This document shows positions 7,621 to 15,502 of a DNA stretch of 20,302 nucleotides, piece after piece. The notes beneath the pieces are model-generated. The model did not search any database and was not told where the DNA came from. It saw only the letters and a program-made list of their open reading frames with translations. Source of the DNA: Syntrophomonadaceae bacterium (GTDB lineage: Bacteria > Bacillota > Dethiobacteria > DTU022); assembly GCA_007131435.1 (NCBI GenBank), contig SLQM01000239.1:1-20302 (forward strand). The letters run 5' to 3'. Each line of letters begins with the position of its first letter. Within the stretch, counting starts at the first letter, position 1. Position numbers and translations under genes: made by a program.

Positions 7621-8820
7621 TTAGCGGCCGCTTAAGAAAGAAATACCTGAACCTTTATAGTTGATGCCCAGCCACTCTGCCGCCGATGCTGCAAGATCGG
7701 CGTAACTATTTCTTGTTCCGATATATACTTTATGATCTAAAGAAGGCCCCCAGGCCATTAGAGGCACATACTCTCTTGTGTGATCTGTAGTAGGGTAAGT
7801 AGGATCACAACCATGATCTGCAGTTATAAACAGTAAATCGCTTTCTTTTAAAGCCAACAACATTTTACCCAGGTAGCTATCATATTTTTCAAGGGCATAA
7901 GTATAGCCCTTGCTGTCATTCCGGTGGCCATAAACCGTATCGAAGTCGCCAAACGTAGCCCAGATTAAACCGTCTTCCTGGTGCTTTAAGAGGTAATCTA
8001 AATCTCTTGCAGTTGCCTCATTGTCTCCACCAGGCCGGTGCAGATCTATACTTCGATTTGCAAATATATCGGCCACCTTGCCAATTACACCAACTGTTTT
8101 ATTTGCCTTGTGAGTATAATCAAGTAAAGTTTCACCAGGTGGTGGGAGCGAGTAATCCCTTCTTCCCTTCGTTCTTTTAAATGATCCTGGTTTGCCGATA
8201 AATGGGCGGGCTATTACCCGCCCCACCGCATAATCGCCCGTTAAAATTTTTCTGGCAGCCCCGCACCATTCATAGAGTAAATCCCTTGGCACAATATCCT
8301 CATGGGCTGCCACCTGGAAGACACTGTCACCTGAAGTATATACTATCGGTTTTCCCGTTTCCAGGTGTTCAACTCCCAGGTCTTCAATAATCACGGTCCC
8401 GGAAGCTGCCATGTTCCCGAGGATCTCCCGGTTAATTGCATCTTCGAAAGATTTTACAACCGTTTCAGGAAAGCCGCCAGGGAACAGGGGAAAAGCCTTC
8501 TCCAGTACAAGGCCTGCAATTTCCCAGTGGCCGCTTGTAGTATCTTTTCCAGGAGATTGGGGCGCCATTTTTCCGTAGAAGTAAGCATTTTTCATGCAGG
8601 AGGCGCTTTCCAGGTCAATATTAACCAGTTGGCCAAGGCCAAGTCCGGCCAGGTTTGGGACTTTTAAAGGCCCATGCTTGATAAAGATGTTCTTCAGGGT
8701 GTTTGCTCCCTCATCGCCATACAAGGCAGCATCAGGAAGAAAACCGACACCTGCACCGTCTAAAACTGTTATGATTACCCTTCTACTGGCCATATCATGC
8801 CCGGGGATGGGTTTTATCAT
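7621..8820 (-). CDS. deoB: phosphopentomutase
   Basis: The 399-residue enzyme interconverts ribose/deoxyribose 1- and 5-phosphates in nucleoside catabolism and salvage in the cytoplasm. It belongs to the alkaline phosphatase superfamily with two Mn ions. Metal and active-site blocks are present: VLDGAGVG (19-26), GDEGANTL, GKDTTSGHWE (the phospho-threonine region), DFDTVYGHRND, and ADHGCDPTYPTTDHTREYVP. The ATG at 8820 has AAGGGA 5 nt upstream but overlaps xerD by 26 nt and adds nine residues not typical of the family. The ATG at 8793 (MASRRVIITVLDGAG) matches family N-termini better and sits next to the xerD stop, but has no good ribosome site. xerD-deoB is a conserved pair in Bacillota. Confidence 0.95.
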   Translation of the reverse strand: MIKPIPGHDMASRRVIITVLDGAGVGFLPDAALYGDEGANTLKNIFIKHGPLKVPNLAGLGLGQLVNIDLESASCMKNAYFYGKMAPQSPGKDTTSGHWEIAGLVLEKAFPLFPGGFPETVVKSFEDAINREILGNMAASGTVIIEDLGVEHLETGKPIVYTSGDSVFQVAAHEDIVPRDLLYEWCGAARKILTGDYAVGRVIARPFIGKPGSFKRTKGRRDYSLPPPGETLLDYTHKANKTVGVIGKVADIFANRSIDLHRPGGDNEATARDLDYLLKHQEDGLIWATFGDFDTVYGHRNDSKGYTYALEKYDSYLGKMLLALKESDLLFITADHGCDPTYPTTDHTREYVPLMAWGPSLDHKVYIGTRNSYADLAASAAEWLGINYKGSGISFLSGR

Positions 8821-9682
8821 AAACTTCCCTTATCTTTCTTTTTGTAATCTGGGTGTAAATCTGGGTAGTAGAGATGTCTGAGTGCCCGAGCATTTCCTGG
8901 ACCGAACGCAGGTCTGCGCCATTTTCAATCAAGTGTGTGGCAAATGAATGGCGCAGGGTGTGTGGGGTTATTTCACCATGAATATTCGATTTAAGCGCAT
9001 ATTTTTTTAATATCTTCCAAAAACCCTGCCTGGTCATCCGACGGCCATGGTGATTGACAAATAAAGCGGGTTCGCCATTTTTCTTCAGTAATTTAGCGCG
9101 CGATTTATCTAAATATTCATTAACATAGTTAATAGCAACCGATCCAATTGGCACTATACGCTCTTTCATTCCCTTACCCCTGCAGCGTAAAAAACCAACC
9201 TGCGGTTCAAAATCAGTTATATTCAGCGATACAAGCTCTGAAACCCTGATTCCAGATGCATATAACAGTTCAAGCATTGCCCTGTCCCTGAGGCCGTTAT
9301 GCTCAAAAGGGCTGGGCTGGGAAAGCAACTTTTCAACTTCATCAGTTGTCAATACCCTTGGTAATTTTTTCTCCAGGCGCGGTGACTCGAGCTCAATGGC
9401 GGGGTTTTTTTCTATCAGGCCCTCCTGTAGTAAAAAATTAAAAAAAGACCTGATTGAAGCAATGCAGCGGGAGATGGAGGAAGTTGCACAACCCTGCTTT
9501 TTTAATTCAAAAATAAACTGGTTTATATCGTCCCTGCTTACCAACTGCAGGTCTGTTATTTCAAGCTTTTTCATAAAGCCATACAGTTTTCTCAGGTCAC
9601 GCCTGTAAGATTCAAGGGTGTTTTTAGCTAAACCTTTTTCGACAGACAGGTAATTCGTATAGTTTTGAAGTTCTTTTTCCAT
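8795..9682 (-). CDS. xerD: site-specific tyrosine recombinase XerD
   Basis: The 295-residue product is a tyrosine recombinase of the size and ending (YDKTHPRA) typical of XerD, which resolves chromosome dimers at dif near the division septum with XerC/CodV and FtsK/SpoIIIE. An N-terminal SAM-like core-binding domain covers residues 1-95. The catalytic domain carries the full set of residues: Arg146 (GIRVSEL), Lys170 (RGKGMKER), His241 and Arg244 (HTLRH), His267 (LGHSD) and nucleophile Tyr276. The ATG at 9682 has AGAGGA about 10 nt upstream. It is the first gene after a 194-nt gap, so may begin a transcription unit with deoB. Its housekeeping context argues against a phage integrase. Confidence 0.95.
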   Translation of the reverse strand: MEKELQNYTNYLSVEKGLAKNTLESYRRDLRKLYGFMKKLEITDLQLVSRDDINQFIFELKKQGCATSSISRCIASIRSFFNFLLQEGLIEKNPAIELESPRLEKKLPRVLTTDEVEKLLSQPSPFEHNGLRDRAMLELLYASGIRVSELVSLNITDFEPQVGFLRCRGKGMKERIVPIGSVAINYVNEYLDKSRAKLLKKNGEPALFVNHHGRRMTRQGFWKILKKYALKSNIHGEITPHTLRHSFATHLIENGADLRSVQEMLGHSDISTTQIYTQITKRKIREVYDKTHPRA

Positions 9683-9716
9683 ACCGAAGTGTTCCTCTTA
9701 AGTAAAGCTGTTTAAT

Positions 9717-9722
9717 ATTATA
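9717..9722 (-). promoter_or_regulatory. possible -10 element upstream of xerD
   Basis: A perfect TATAAT on the minus strand lies 34 nt before the xerD ATG, in the only sizeable intergenic gap left of recN. No convincing TTGACA-like -35 is found at 16-18 nt and there is no extended TG, so this is a weak suggestion of an internal promoter for xerD-deoB. Confidence 0.25.
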
Positions 9723-9741
9723 TTTTTCTCATTTGATAATA

Positions 9742-9767
9742 CAGTGGGGGCAACCCTACCCCCACTG
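9742..9767 (-). terminator. GC-rich perfect stem-loop in the nudF-xerD gap (possible terminator)
   Basis: Arms CAGTGGGGG (9742-9750) and CCCCCACTG (9759-9767) pair perfectly over 9 bp around an 8-nt loop. It lies about 110 nt after the Nudix gene stop and 59 nt before xerD. The downstream sequence is AU-rich but lacks a clean U-run, so termination is possible but not certain; a processing or stabilising hairpin is the alternative. Confidence 0.4.
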
Positions 9768-9815
9768 CACAATAATGCTTTCAAAAGTTAGCCTAAAATA
9801 AGTTATTCAACGTGT

Positions 9816-9876
9816 AATTACGGAAACCCTTCTAGTTAAAAAGAATATGTAATAATTTTTTTAATTTACCGTAATT
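9816..9876 (-). repeat. 8-bp inverted repeat just after the Nudix gene
   Basis: Arms AATTACGG (9816-9823) and CCGTAATT (9869-9876) are separated by 45 nt of AT-rich sequence. One arm abuts the stop codon of the Nudix gene. The arms are too far apart and too AU-rich for a clear terminator. The rest of the gap (9683-9876) has no open reading frame worth calling. Confidence 0.2.
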
Positions 9877-10428
9877 TTAGACTTGTCTTAGCAAGGCCAT
9901 TTGCAGGGCTATAATTGTTTTTCCGTCTTTTATTTCCCCACTATAGATCATTTCCAGCGCCTTCTCAAGGTTTATATGAACGGCTGATACTCTTTCTTCC
10001 GGATCAGTTGTTTCCCTTTCCGCCCTTTTTAGCTTTTCGGCGCAGAATAGATATATTATTTCATCACAAAACCCGGGAGAAGGATAAAAACAGGTTAACT
10101 GATCATATTTTTCTGCATCATACCCTGTTTCTTCAATCATTTCCCTCCGCGCACAGTCCACGGGGCTTTCACCGGGTTCAAGCTTCCCAGCAGGTATTTC
10201 AAGCAGCACTTCGCCGGCAGGCTGGCGGTGCTGCCTGACGAGAACTACTTCTTTTTTTTCGTTTATTGCTATAACAGCAACTGCTCCAGGATGTTCAACA
10301 ACTTCCCTGAATGCAGTCTGGCCACCGGATATTTTCACCCTGTCCTGGCGGATGTTAACAATTCTGCCCCTGTATAAATAGCTGCTGGATATCGTTTCTT
10401 CTCTCAAATAATCACTAATCTGAACCAC
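9877..10428 (-). CDS. nudF: Nudix hydrolase, ADP-ribose pyrophosphatase type
   Basis: The 183-residue protein carries a full Nudix box, G-x5-E-x7-REMIEETG, at residues 81-102 (GKLEPGES to REMIEETGY). The EIPAGKLEPGE context and the proline-rich YPSPGFCDE about 15 residues after the box are the marks of ADP-ribose pyrophosphatases (NudF/YqkG). These split ADP-ribose to AMP and ribose-5-phosphate. The next-but-one gene, phosphopentomutase, also handles ribose-5-phosphate, although a link is only inferred. The start is a GTG at 10428, the first possible in frame after a TAA; its nearest purine-rich GAGG overlaps the start, so a TTG at 10407 cannot be excluded. It lies 6 nt after the acyl-CoA dehydrogenase stop. 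Confidence 0.92.
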   Translation of the reverse strand: MVQISDYLREETISSSYLYRGRIVNIRQDRVKISGGQTAFREVVEHPGAVAVIAINEKKEVVLVRQHRQPAGEVLLEIPAGKLEPGESPVDCARREMIEETGYDAEKYDQLTCFYPSPGFCDEIIYLFCAEKLKRAERETTDPEERVSAVHINLEKALEMIYSGEIKDGKTIIALQMALLRQV

Positions 10429-10434
10429 CTCATT

Positions 10435-11580
10435 TTAAATCCTGCCGCTAACAATGCTGTTTGCTATTACCAGGCGCTGGATTTGGTTTGTGCCTTCGTA
10501 AATTTGCATAATTTTTGCATCCCTCATGTATTTTTCAAGAGGATACTCCCTGCAGAATCCATAACCGCCGAGCACCTGCAGTGCATCAACTGTAACTCGC
10601 ATAGCCATATCTCCGGCATAAGCTTTGGCCATTGCGGAAAAGGCAGACAAGCTTTTCTCGCCTTTGCCTATCATACCCGCCGCGCGAAATACCAGTGAAC
10701 GTGCTGCTTCTATTTCCATAGCCATGTCGGCCAGCATAAACTGGATCGCCTGCTGCTGAATAATCGGCTTGCCAAACTGAACCCTTTCCCTGGCGTATAC
10801 CACGGCGGCCTCATATGCAGCCCGTGCCAGCCCAACAGCAAGCGAAGCAATCATTGGCCTTGAAATATCAAAGGTTTCCATGGCTACCCTGAACCCGCCA
10901 CCTTCCTTGCCGAGCAAATTTTCAGCAGGTACACGCACTTCGTCAAAAGTGACTACTGCCGTGTTGCTGGAACGGATACCCATTTTTTTCTCTTTGCGGC
11001 TTGCATCAATTCCCGCCATTTCTTTTTCAACTACAAAGGGAGTTAGTGTCCTTGCCCCGCGCTTTGGATCAATAACGGCAAAAACAACGTAATAATCTGC
11101 ATAGGTACCGTTTGTAATAAAGCATTTTGTCCCGTTGATTACATACTCCGAACCGTCTTTTATCGCAGTTGTAGAGATAGCGCTTACGTCTGAACCTGCG
11201 TCTGGCTCAGTCAAACAAAATGAGGCCAGCTTCCCCTCGCAGAGCGGCGTCAGGTATTTCTTCTTCTGGTCTTCATTCCCGGCCAGCAGTATGGGAAGGC
11301 CGGCCAGCGAGTTTGCTCCTACCCCGGTAGCAATTCCGGCACAACCCCGCCCCAGTTCCTCCGTAACCAGGCAGACCGTTATTTCGTCCATTCCTGCCCC
11401 ACCATATTCTTCCGGTATGGAAATTGATGAAAACCCTTCAGCCACCATTTTCCTCACCAGCTCAACAGGCATCTCCTCTTTTTCATCGTATTCTGCTGCT
11501 ACCGGAACTACTTCTTTTTCAACATAATCGCGGGACATTTTCTGCATTGCCAGCTGTTCTGTAGTTAATTCAAAATCCAT
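10435..11580 (-). CDS. acyl-CoA dehydrogenase (short/medium-chain type)
   Basis: The 381-residue FAD enzyme introduces the alpha-beta double bond in acyl-CoA and passes electrons to an electron-transfer flavoprotein. Visible signatures are LTEPDAGSDVS (123-133), GTKCFITNG (150-158), RERVQFGKPI (264-273), QVLGGYGFCREYP (335-347), and MQIYEGTNQIQR with the catalytic base at Glu362, the position used in short/medium-chain enzymes. The ATG has GGGAGG 7 nt upstream. It lies 28 nt downstream of a sigma-54 activator gene, hinting at controlled fatty-acid, amino-acid or aromatic acyl-CoA oxidation. The reverse direction (crotonyl-CoA to butyryl-CoA reduction) is also possible in Clostridia. No etfAB, thiolase or hydratase is nearby, so the true substrate cannot be told. 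Confidence 0.93.
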   Translation of the reverse strand: MDFELTTEQLAMQKMSRDYVEKEVVPVAAEYDEKEEMPVELVRKMVAEGFSSISIPEEYGGAGMDEITVCLVTEELGRGCAGIATGVGANSLAGLPILLAGNEDQKKKYLTPLCEGKLASFCLTEPDAGSDVSAISTTAIKDGSEYVINGTKCFITNGTYADYYVVFAVIDPKRGARTLTPFVVEKEMAGIDASRKEKKMGIRSSNTAVVTFDEVRVPAENLLGKEGGGFRVAMETFDISRPMIASLAVGLARAAYEAAVVYARERVQFGKPIIQQQAIQFMLADMAMEIEAARSLVFRAAGMIGKGEKSLSAFSAMAKAYAGDMAMRVTVDALQVLGGYGFCREYPLEKYMRDAKIMQIYEGTNQIQRLVIANSIVSGRI

Positions 11581-11608
11581 GATTAATCCTCCCAGTTATA
11601 AGATCTGA

Positions 11609-13729
11609 TTATTTTATAGCCAGCTGCTTCATCTTTTTATAAAGCCATGACCGGCTGATACCCAATTTCCTGGCGGCTTCACTCCTGTTGCCTTTGGTTT
11701 CTGTTAGCGCCTGCATGATCGCTTCTTTTTCATGCTTTTTCCTGGAGCTGTGATACCTCTTGCTGCCCTGTATATTATCCATCTCTTCTTCTCTTTCTTC
11801 TTTTCTTGGGCCGGTGAAATTTTCTATGCGTAAATGGGTGGGTAAATGTTCTACTTTAACCAACTCCCCGGATGTAAAGTTCATTGCCCTTTCAATTACA
11901 TTTTCCAATTCCCGCACATTGCCCGGCCAGGAATATGCTTTTAAAATCGCCAGGGCTTCCGGCGTTAGATCACTGACCTGCATACCGAATATATCATTAT
12001 ATTTCCGCAAAAAAGCATGAGCCAGCGGTAAGATGTCTTCCGGCCTGTCACGCAACGGCGGTATCGGTATGGGTATCACATTTAACCTGAAGTACAAGTC
12101 TTTCCGGAAGCTTCCTTCAGCCACTTTTAAATCAAGGTCTTGATTCGTTGCAGCTAAGAATCGAATGTCAACCCTGATTGTTGCAGTATCACCAACCCTT
12201 TCAAATGCCTGTTCCTGCAGCACCCTGAGCAATTTGCCCTGAAGTGAAGCCGGCATATCCCCAATCTCATCCAGGAAAAGTGTCCCGCCGTTTGCCAGGT
12301 CAAGCTTTCCCTTTTTCCCTTTTTCACTCGCCCCGGTAAATGCGCCCTTTACATACCCGAAAAACTCCGATTCTAAAAGGTTTTCCGGTATGGCAGCACA
12401 ATTGACCTTGATAAAAGGTTTGTTGCAGCGCGGGCTTGCCTGGTGAATAGCCTGGGCCATTAACTCTTTGCCCACGCCACTTTCACCGCTGATCAATACA
12501 GTAGAGAGCCCGGAAGCGGCTTGCTTTGCTTCACTGATCAGGGCATTCATTTGCGGGTTGATGGTGATTATATCTTCAAAGCTGAAGAGTTTTACCCTGA
12601 TTCGGGCTTTCTTCAGTTCCTCCTGGAAATGAGTAAGCTTGCTGCTCATCGTTTCAAGGCGCCCGGCAAGTTCTCGCAGTTCGTCAACTCTCCTAAAGCT
12701 TATTTTTCCTACTGCTCCTATAACCTGACCATCCCTTACAATTGGCAGCCGGGATACAACGTACGGTTTACCATCTACAAACTGGATATCATTTATTTCC
12801 GGAATACCTGTTTTTATTATTACATGCAGGCGGCTGTTTTCGAGCACTTCGCTAATCGGGCAATACATTACCTCATCTTCTTTTTTACCGGTAAAATCCA
12901 AGAAAGTGCGGTTAACCAGCACTACGTGGCCTTTTTCATTTACGACAACAAGCGCATCGTAGCCTATATCCAAAACTGTCCGTAAAGTTTGGTTCAGCCT
13001 CTTGACGGTCCCCATTTCTTCAGCGATCGATTCTAATTCTGTAATGTCCTGGAATATGGCTAGCGCCCCTATAGCATTTCCATTGTCGAGTAAAGGAGTT
13101 TTATTAACCATTGTTACGATATCTCCAAATTTATAATCAGCGCCTATCTCGACAACACCGCTTTTCAACACTAAACCCATCTTCAAACCCGGTAGAACCT
13201 CTTCTATTTGCCGGCCCAGTGCAGTCTTATACTCTAGTTTAAAAAGTTGTTCTGCTGCACGGTTGATAAAATTTACCCGGCTATTCTGATCGATTGTAAC
13301 AAGGGCATTGTGCATGGCCTGGCACATTGCATTCATCCTGGCATTAAGCAGCTGTTCTTCCTTGAAGAGGGCGGTAATCAGCTCTACCTTGGTAAAAAGG
13401 CCAACTACATTTTCATGATCATCGATTACTACCCCAGTCCCTACCGGTATGCGCCTTACAGCATTAATAACCTCGTCGTAGGTAAGATCTTTTTTTATCT
13501 TTACAACGTTTTTTGTATAAAACCCACTTACAGGCAGGTCAAGCGATTTCTTTTTCATCAAAGCATCATACAAGTTTGTTTTTGTGAAAACCCCGGCCAG
13601 GGTGTCATCACTGTTCAGAACCGGAAGCCCATCACGCTGGCTGTTCCTCAAAAGGCGCACAGCTTCAAATAAGCTGTCTTCAGGCTTCAGCGTGGCATAT
13701 TCCCGCGTCATCATTTCTTCCAGGCGCAT
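11609..13729 (-). CDS. sigma-54-dependent transcriptional activator with CBS pair and two PAS domains
   Basis: The 706-residue protein begins with a CBS pair (about 1-122). PAS domains follow at about 130-235 and 245-350, then a short coiled linker, the AAA+ sigma-54 domain (about 383-620) and a Fis-type HTH (666-702). The AAA+ part has Walker A GESGVGKE (415-422), the sigma-54 contact loop GAFTGA (462-467), Walker B GGTLFLDE (481-488) and WPGNVREL (601-608). The HTH reads GNRSEAARKLGISRSWLYKKMK. It should activate RNA polymerase-sigma-54 in response to a ligand sensed by CBS or PAS; the ligand is unknown. The ATG at 13729 has AGGGGGA 6 nt upstream, better than the in-frame TTG two codons earlier. 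The neighbouring acyl-CoA dehydrogenase is a plausible target, but no -24/-12 promoter is seen in the 28-nt gap between them. Confidence 0.95.
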   Translation of the reverse strand: MRLEEMMTREYATLKPEDSLFEAVRLLRNSQRDGLPVLNSDDTLAGVFTKTNLYDALMKKKSLDLPVSGFYTKNVVKIKKDLTYDEVINAVRRIPVGTGVVIDDHENVVGLFTKVELITALFKEEQLLNARMNAMCQAMHNALVTIDQNSRVNFINRAAEQLFKLEYKTALGRQIEEVLPGLKMGLVLKSGVVEIGADYKFGDIVTMVNKTPLLDNGNAIGALAIFQDITELESIAEEMGTVKRLNQTLRTVLDIGYDALVVVNEKGHVVLVNRTFLDFTGKKEDEVMYCPISEVLENSRLHVIIKTGIPEINDIQFVDGKPYVVSRLPIVRDGQVIGAVGKISFRRVDELRELAGRLETMSSKLTHFQEELKKARIRVKLFSFEDIITINPQMNALISEAKQAASGLSTVLISGESGVGKELMAQAIHQASPRCNKPFIKVNCAAIPENLLESEFFGYVKGAFTGASEKGKKGKLDLANGGTLFLDEIGDMPASLQGKLLRVLQEQAFERVGDTATIRVDIRFLAATNQDLDLKVAEGSFRKDLYFRLNVIPIPIPPLRDRPEDILPLAHAFLRKYNDIFGMQVSDLTPEALAILKAYSWPGNVRELENVIERAMNFTSGELVKVEHLPTHLRIENFTGPRKEEREEEMDNIQGSKRYHSSRKKHEKEAIMQALTETKGNRSEAARKLGISRSWLYKKMKQLAIK

Positions 13730-13748
13730 GATCAATCCCCCTGGTTAA

Positions 13749-15464
13749 TTAAACTTGGCTTTTCTTACTTTTATAAAGCATGGCCCTTTCCAAAAGGTTG
13801 TCTACATGCTGCAGGCTTACATGATCGATTGAGGCTCCATCCAGCATCCGGGCAATTTCCCTGCGCTTTGCATCGGCCTCCAGCTTAACAGCCCTGGTCA
13901 GGGTCCTGTTTTTGATTGTTTCCTTGTAAAGGCTAAAGTGTGTATCAGCCATAGCTGCAATTTGTGGGCTGTGAGTAACGCACATCACCTGGTGGAATAC
14001 AGCCAGCCGGCTTAGCTTTTCTGCCACTGATTGCACCGTTGCCCCTCCTACACCTGAATCAACTTCATCGAATATTAAAGTGGGGACCCGATCTTCCCTG
14101 GCAAAAATAGTTTTTAACGCCAGCATCACCCTTGACATCTCACCGCCCGAAACAATTTTAACCAGCGGCCTTACTTCTTCCCCCTTGTTTGCTGAGAAAA
14201 GAAACTCCACCTCGTCCATACCGCGCGCAGAAAATTCATCCCTGGGCTTAATAGATATGCTAAACCGGGCGCTTGGCATGGCCAGCTCTTTTAATGTTCT
14301 CTGGAGCTGCTTTTCAAGTTCTTTCGCAACTTCCTGCCTTAAAGATCTTAATGATTTACTTTCTGAAGTTAACTGCTCTTCTATCCCTGCTATTTCCTTT
14401 TCTAGATCAGCCGCCAGCGATTCACTGTTTTTAAGCCTCTCTATTTCGCTGTCAAGTTTTTCTGCAAAGGCTATCACATCTTCAAGCCCAGGTCCGTACT
14501 TACGCTTTAAATTATTGATTCTATTTACCCTTTCCTGGAGGTTTAACAGTTCATCAGGTTGAAATTCGACTTTATCAATATAATCCCGCAGCTCATGTGA
14601 CACCTCTTCCAGTTGGGCAGAAGCGCTTTGCACCAGGTCAAGCAGGGGAAACAGGCTTTTATCAAAAGCTGCAGCATCACTGATTATCCTTGATATTTTT
14701 CCCAGCCGATCAATTACCGCCTCTCCGTAACCGTTTTCTTCTCCTGCATATAGCTCGGTATAAGCCTGGGCGGTTAAATTAGAAATTTTTTCTGCATTAG
14801 CCAGCACTTTTTCCCGCTCACTAAGTTCCTCGTCTTCACCTGCATTTAGCTTAGCTTCCCTGATTTCAGACAGCTGGTATTCAGCTATATCTATGCGCCT
14901 TTCCCTTTCGGCCTTGCTCTCACCCAGCGAGTTCAGTTCCTTTTTCATTCCCTGGCGCCTGTGGTATAGTTCAGCTGTTTTTGCCTTTAATTTATCAACT
15001 TTATCTCCACCGAACAGGTCTAACAGCTCAAGGTGCTCCTCGGGGCGCAGTAATGACTGGTGCTGGTGCTGGCCGTGAAGGTCGATTAAATGCTTCCCAA
15101 TCTCTTTAAGAAAAGAAACGGGCACAGCCCTGCCGTTTATCCTCGCAACACTGCGTCCGCTTTTATAAATCTCCCTGGCAATAATCAAATCTTCTTCCCA
15201 TTCAATGCCTGCATCTGTAAGGTTTTTCACCAGGATGTCTTTAACATGGCTATCACAACTTACTATTCCTTCAATATAAGCCCTGTCCTGGCCCTGGCGA
15301 ATCTGATCAACAGCAGCCCTTTCACCCAGTAAAAGATTAATGGCGCCTATTACAATTGATTTTCCTGCTCCTGTTTCACCACTGAGGACGTTTAGGCCCG
15401 AACTGAATTCAATTTTTAGATCATCTATTAGTGCGTAGTTGGTTACCTTTAGCTCAACAAGCAT
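13749..15464 (-). CDS. recN: DNA repair protein RecN
   Basis: The 571-residue SMC-like ATPase acts early in recombinational repair of double-strand breaks. It has Walker A GETGAGKS (29-36), the Q-region HGQHQHQSLL, a long central coiled coil (about 155-395, rich in Glu/Lys/Leu), signature SGGEMSR (439-445), and Walker B TLIFDEVDSGVGG (462-474). These are the complete RecN motifs at normal family length. The ATG has GGGAGG 10 nt upstream. In many Bacillota recN is preceded by argR and followed by spoIVB and spo0A; here it is preceded by nadK at 38 nt and followed by a sigma-54 activator. Confidence 0.97.
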   Translation of the reverse strand: MLVELKVTNYALIDDLKIEFSSGLNVLSGETGAGKSIVIGAINLLLGERAAVDQIRQGQDRAYIEGIVSCDSHVKDILVKNLTDAGIEWEEDLIIAREIYKSGRSVARINGRAVPVSFLKEIGKHLIDLHGQHQHQSLLRPEEHLELLDLFGGDKVDKLKAKTAELYHRRQGMKKELNSLGESKAERERRIDIAEYQLSEIREAKLNAGEDEELSEREKVLANAEKISNLTAQAYTELYAGEENGYGEAVIDRLGKISRIISDAAAFDKSLFPLLDLVQSASAQLEEVSHELRDYIDKVEFQPDELLNLQERVNRINNLKRKYGPGLEDVIAFAEKLDSEIERLKNSESLAADLEKEIAGIEEQLTSESKSLRSLRQEVAKELEKQLQRTLKELAMPSARFSISIKPRDEFSARGMDEVEFLFSANKGEEVRPLVKIVSGGEMSRVMLALKTIFAREDRVPTLIFDEVDSGVGGATVQSVAEKLSRLAVFHQVMCVTHSPQIAAMADTHFSLYKETIKNRTLTRAVKLEADAKRREIARMLDGASIDHVSLQHVDNLLERAMLYKSKKSQV

Positions 15465-15502
15465 AAAAAACTATCCTCCCCGGGCTGATTGATCACGGAA
15501 TT

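Noticed and set aside
8793..8820. Overlap of deoB with the xerD end as a sign of gene fusion or frameshift
   Set aside because: Both proteins are complete with all motifs; the overlap only reflects an uncertain deoB start (8820 or 8793).
8795..9682. Tyrosine recombinase as a phage or genomic-island integrase
   Set aside because: Length, C-terminal sequence and the conserved xerD-deoB neighbourhood fit the housekeeping XerD; no attachment-site repeats, tRNA or phage genes are nearby.
9756..9767. 12-base match CTACCCCCACTG shared with 19864-19875, hinting at a repeat element
   Set aside because: Several 12-base matches are expected by chance in a window of this size, the flanks differ, and the two copies sit in unrelated contexts.
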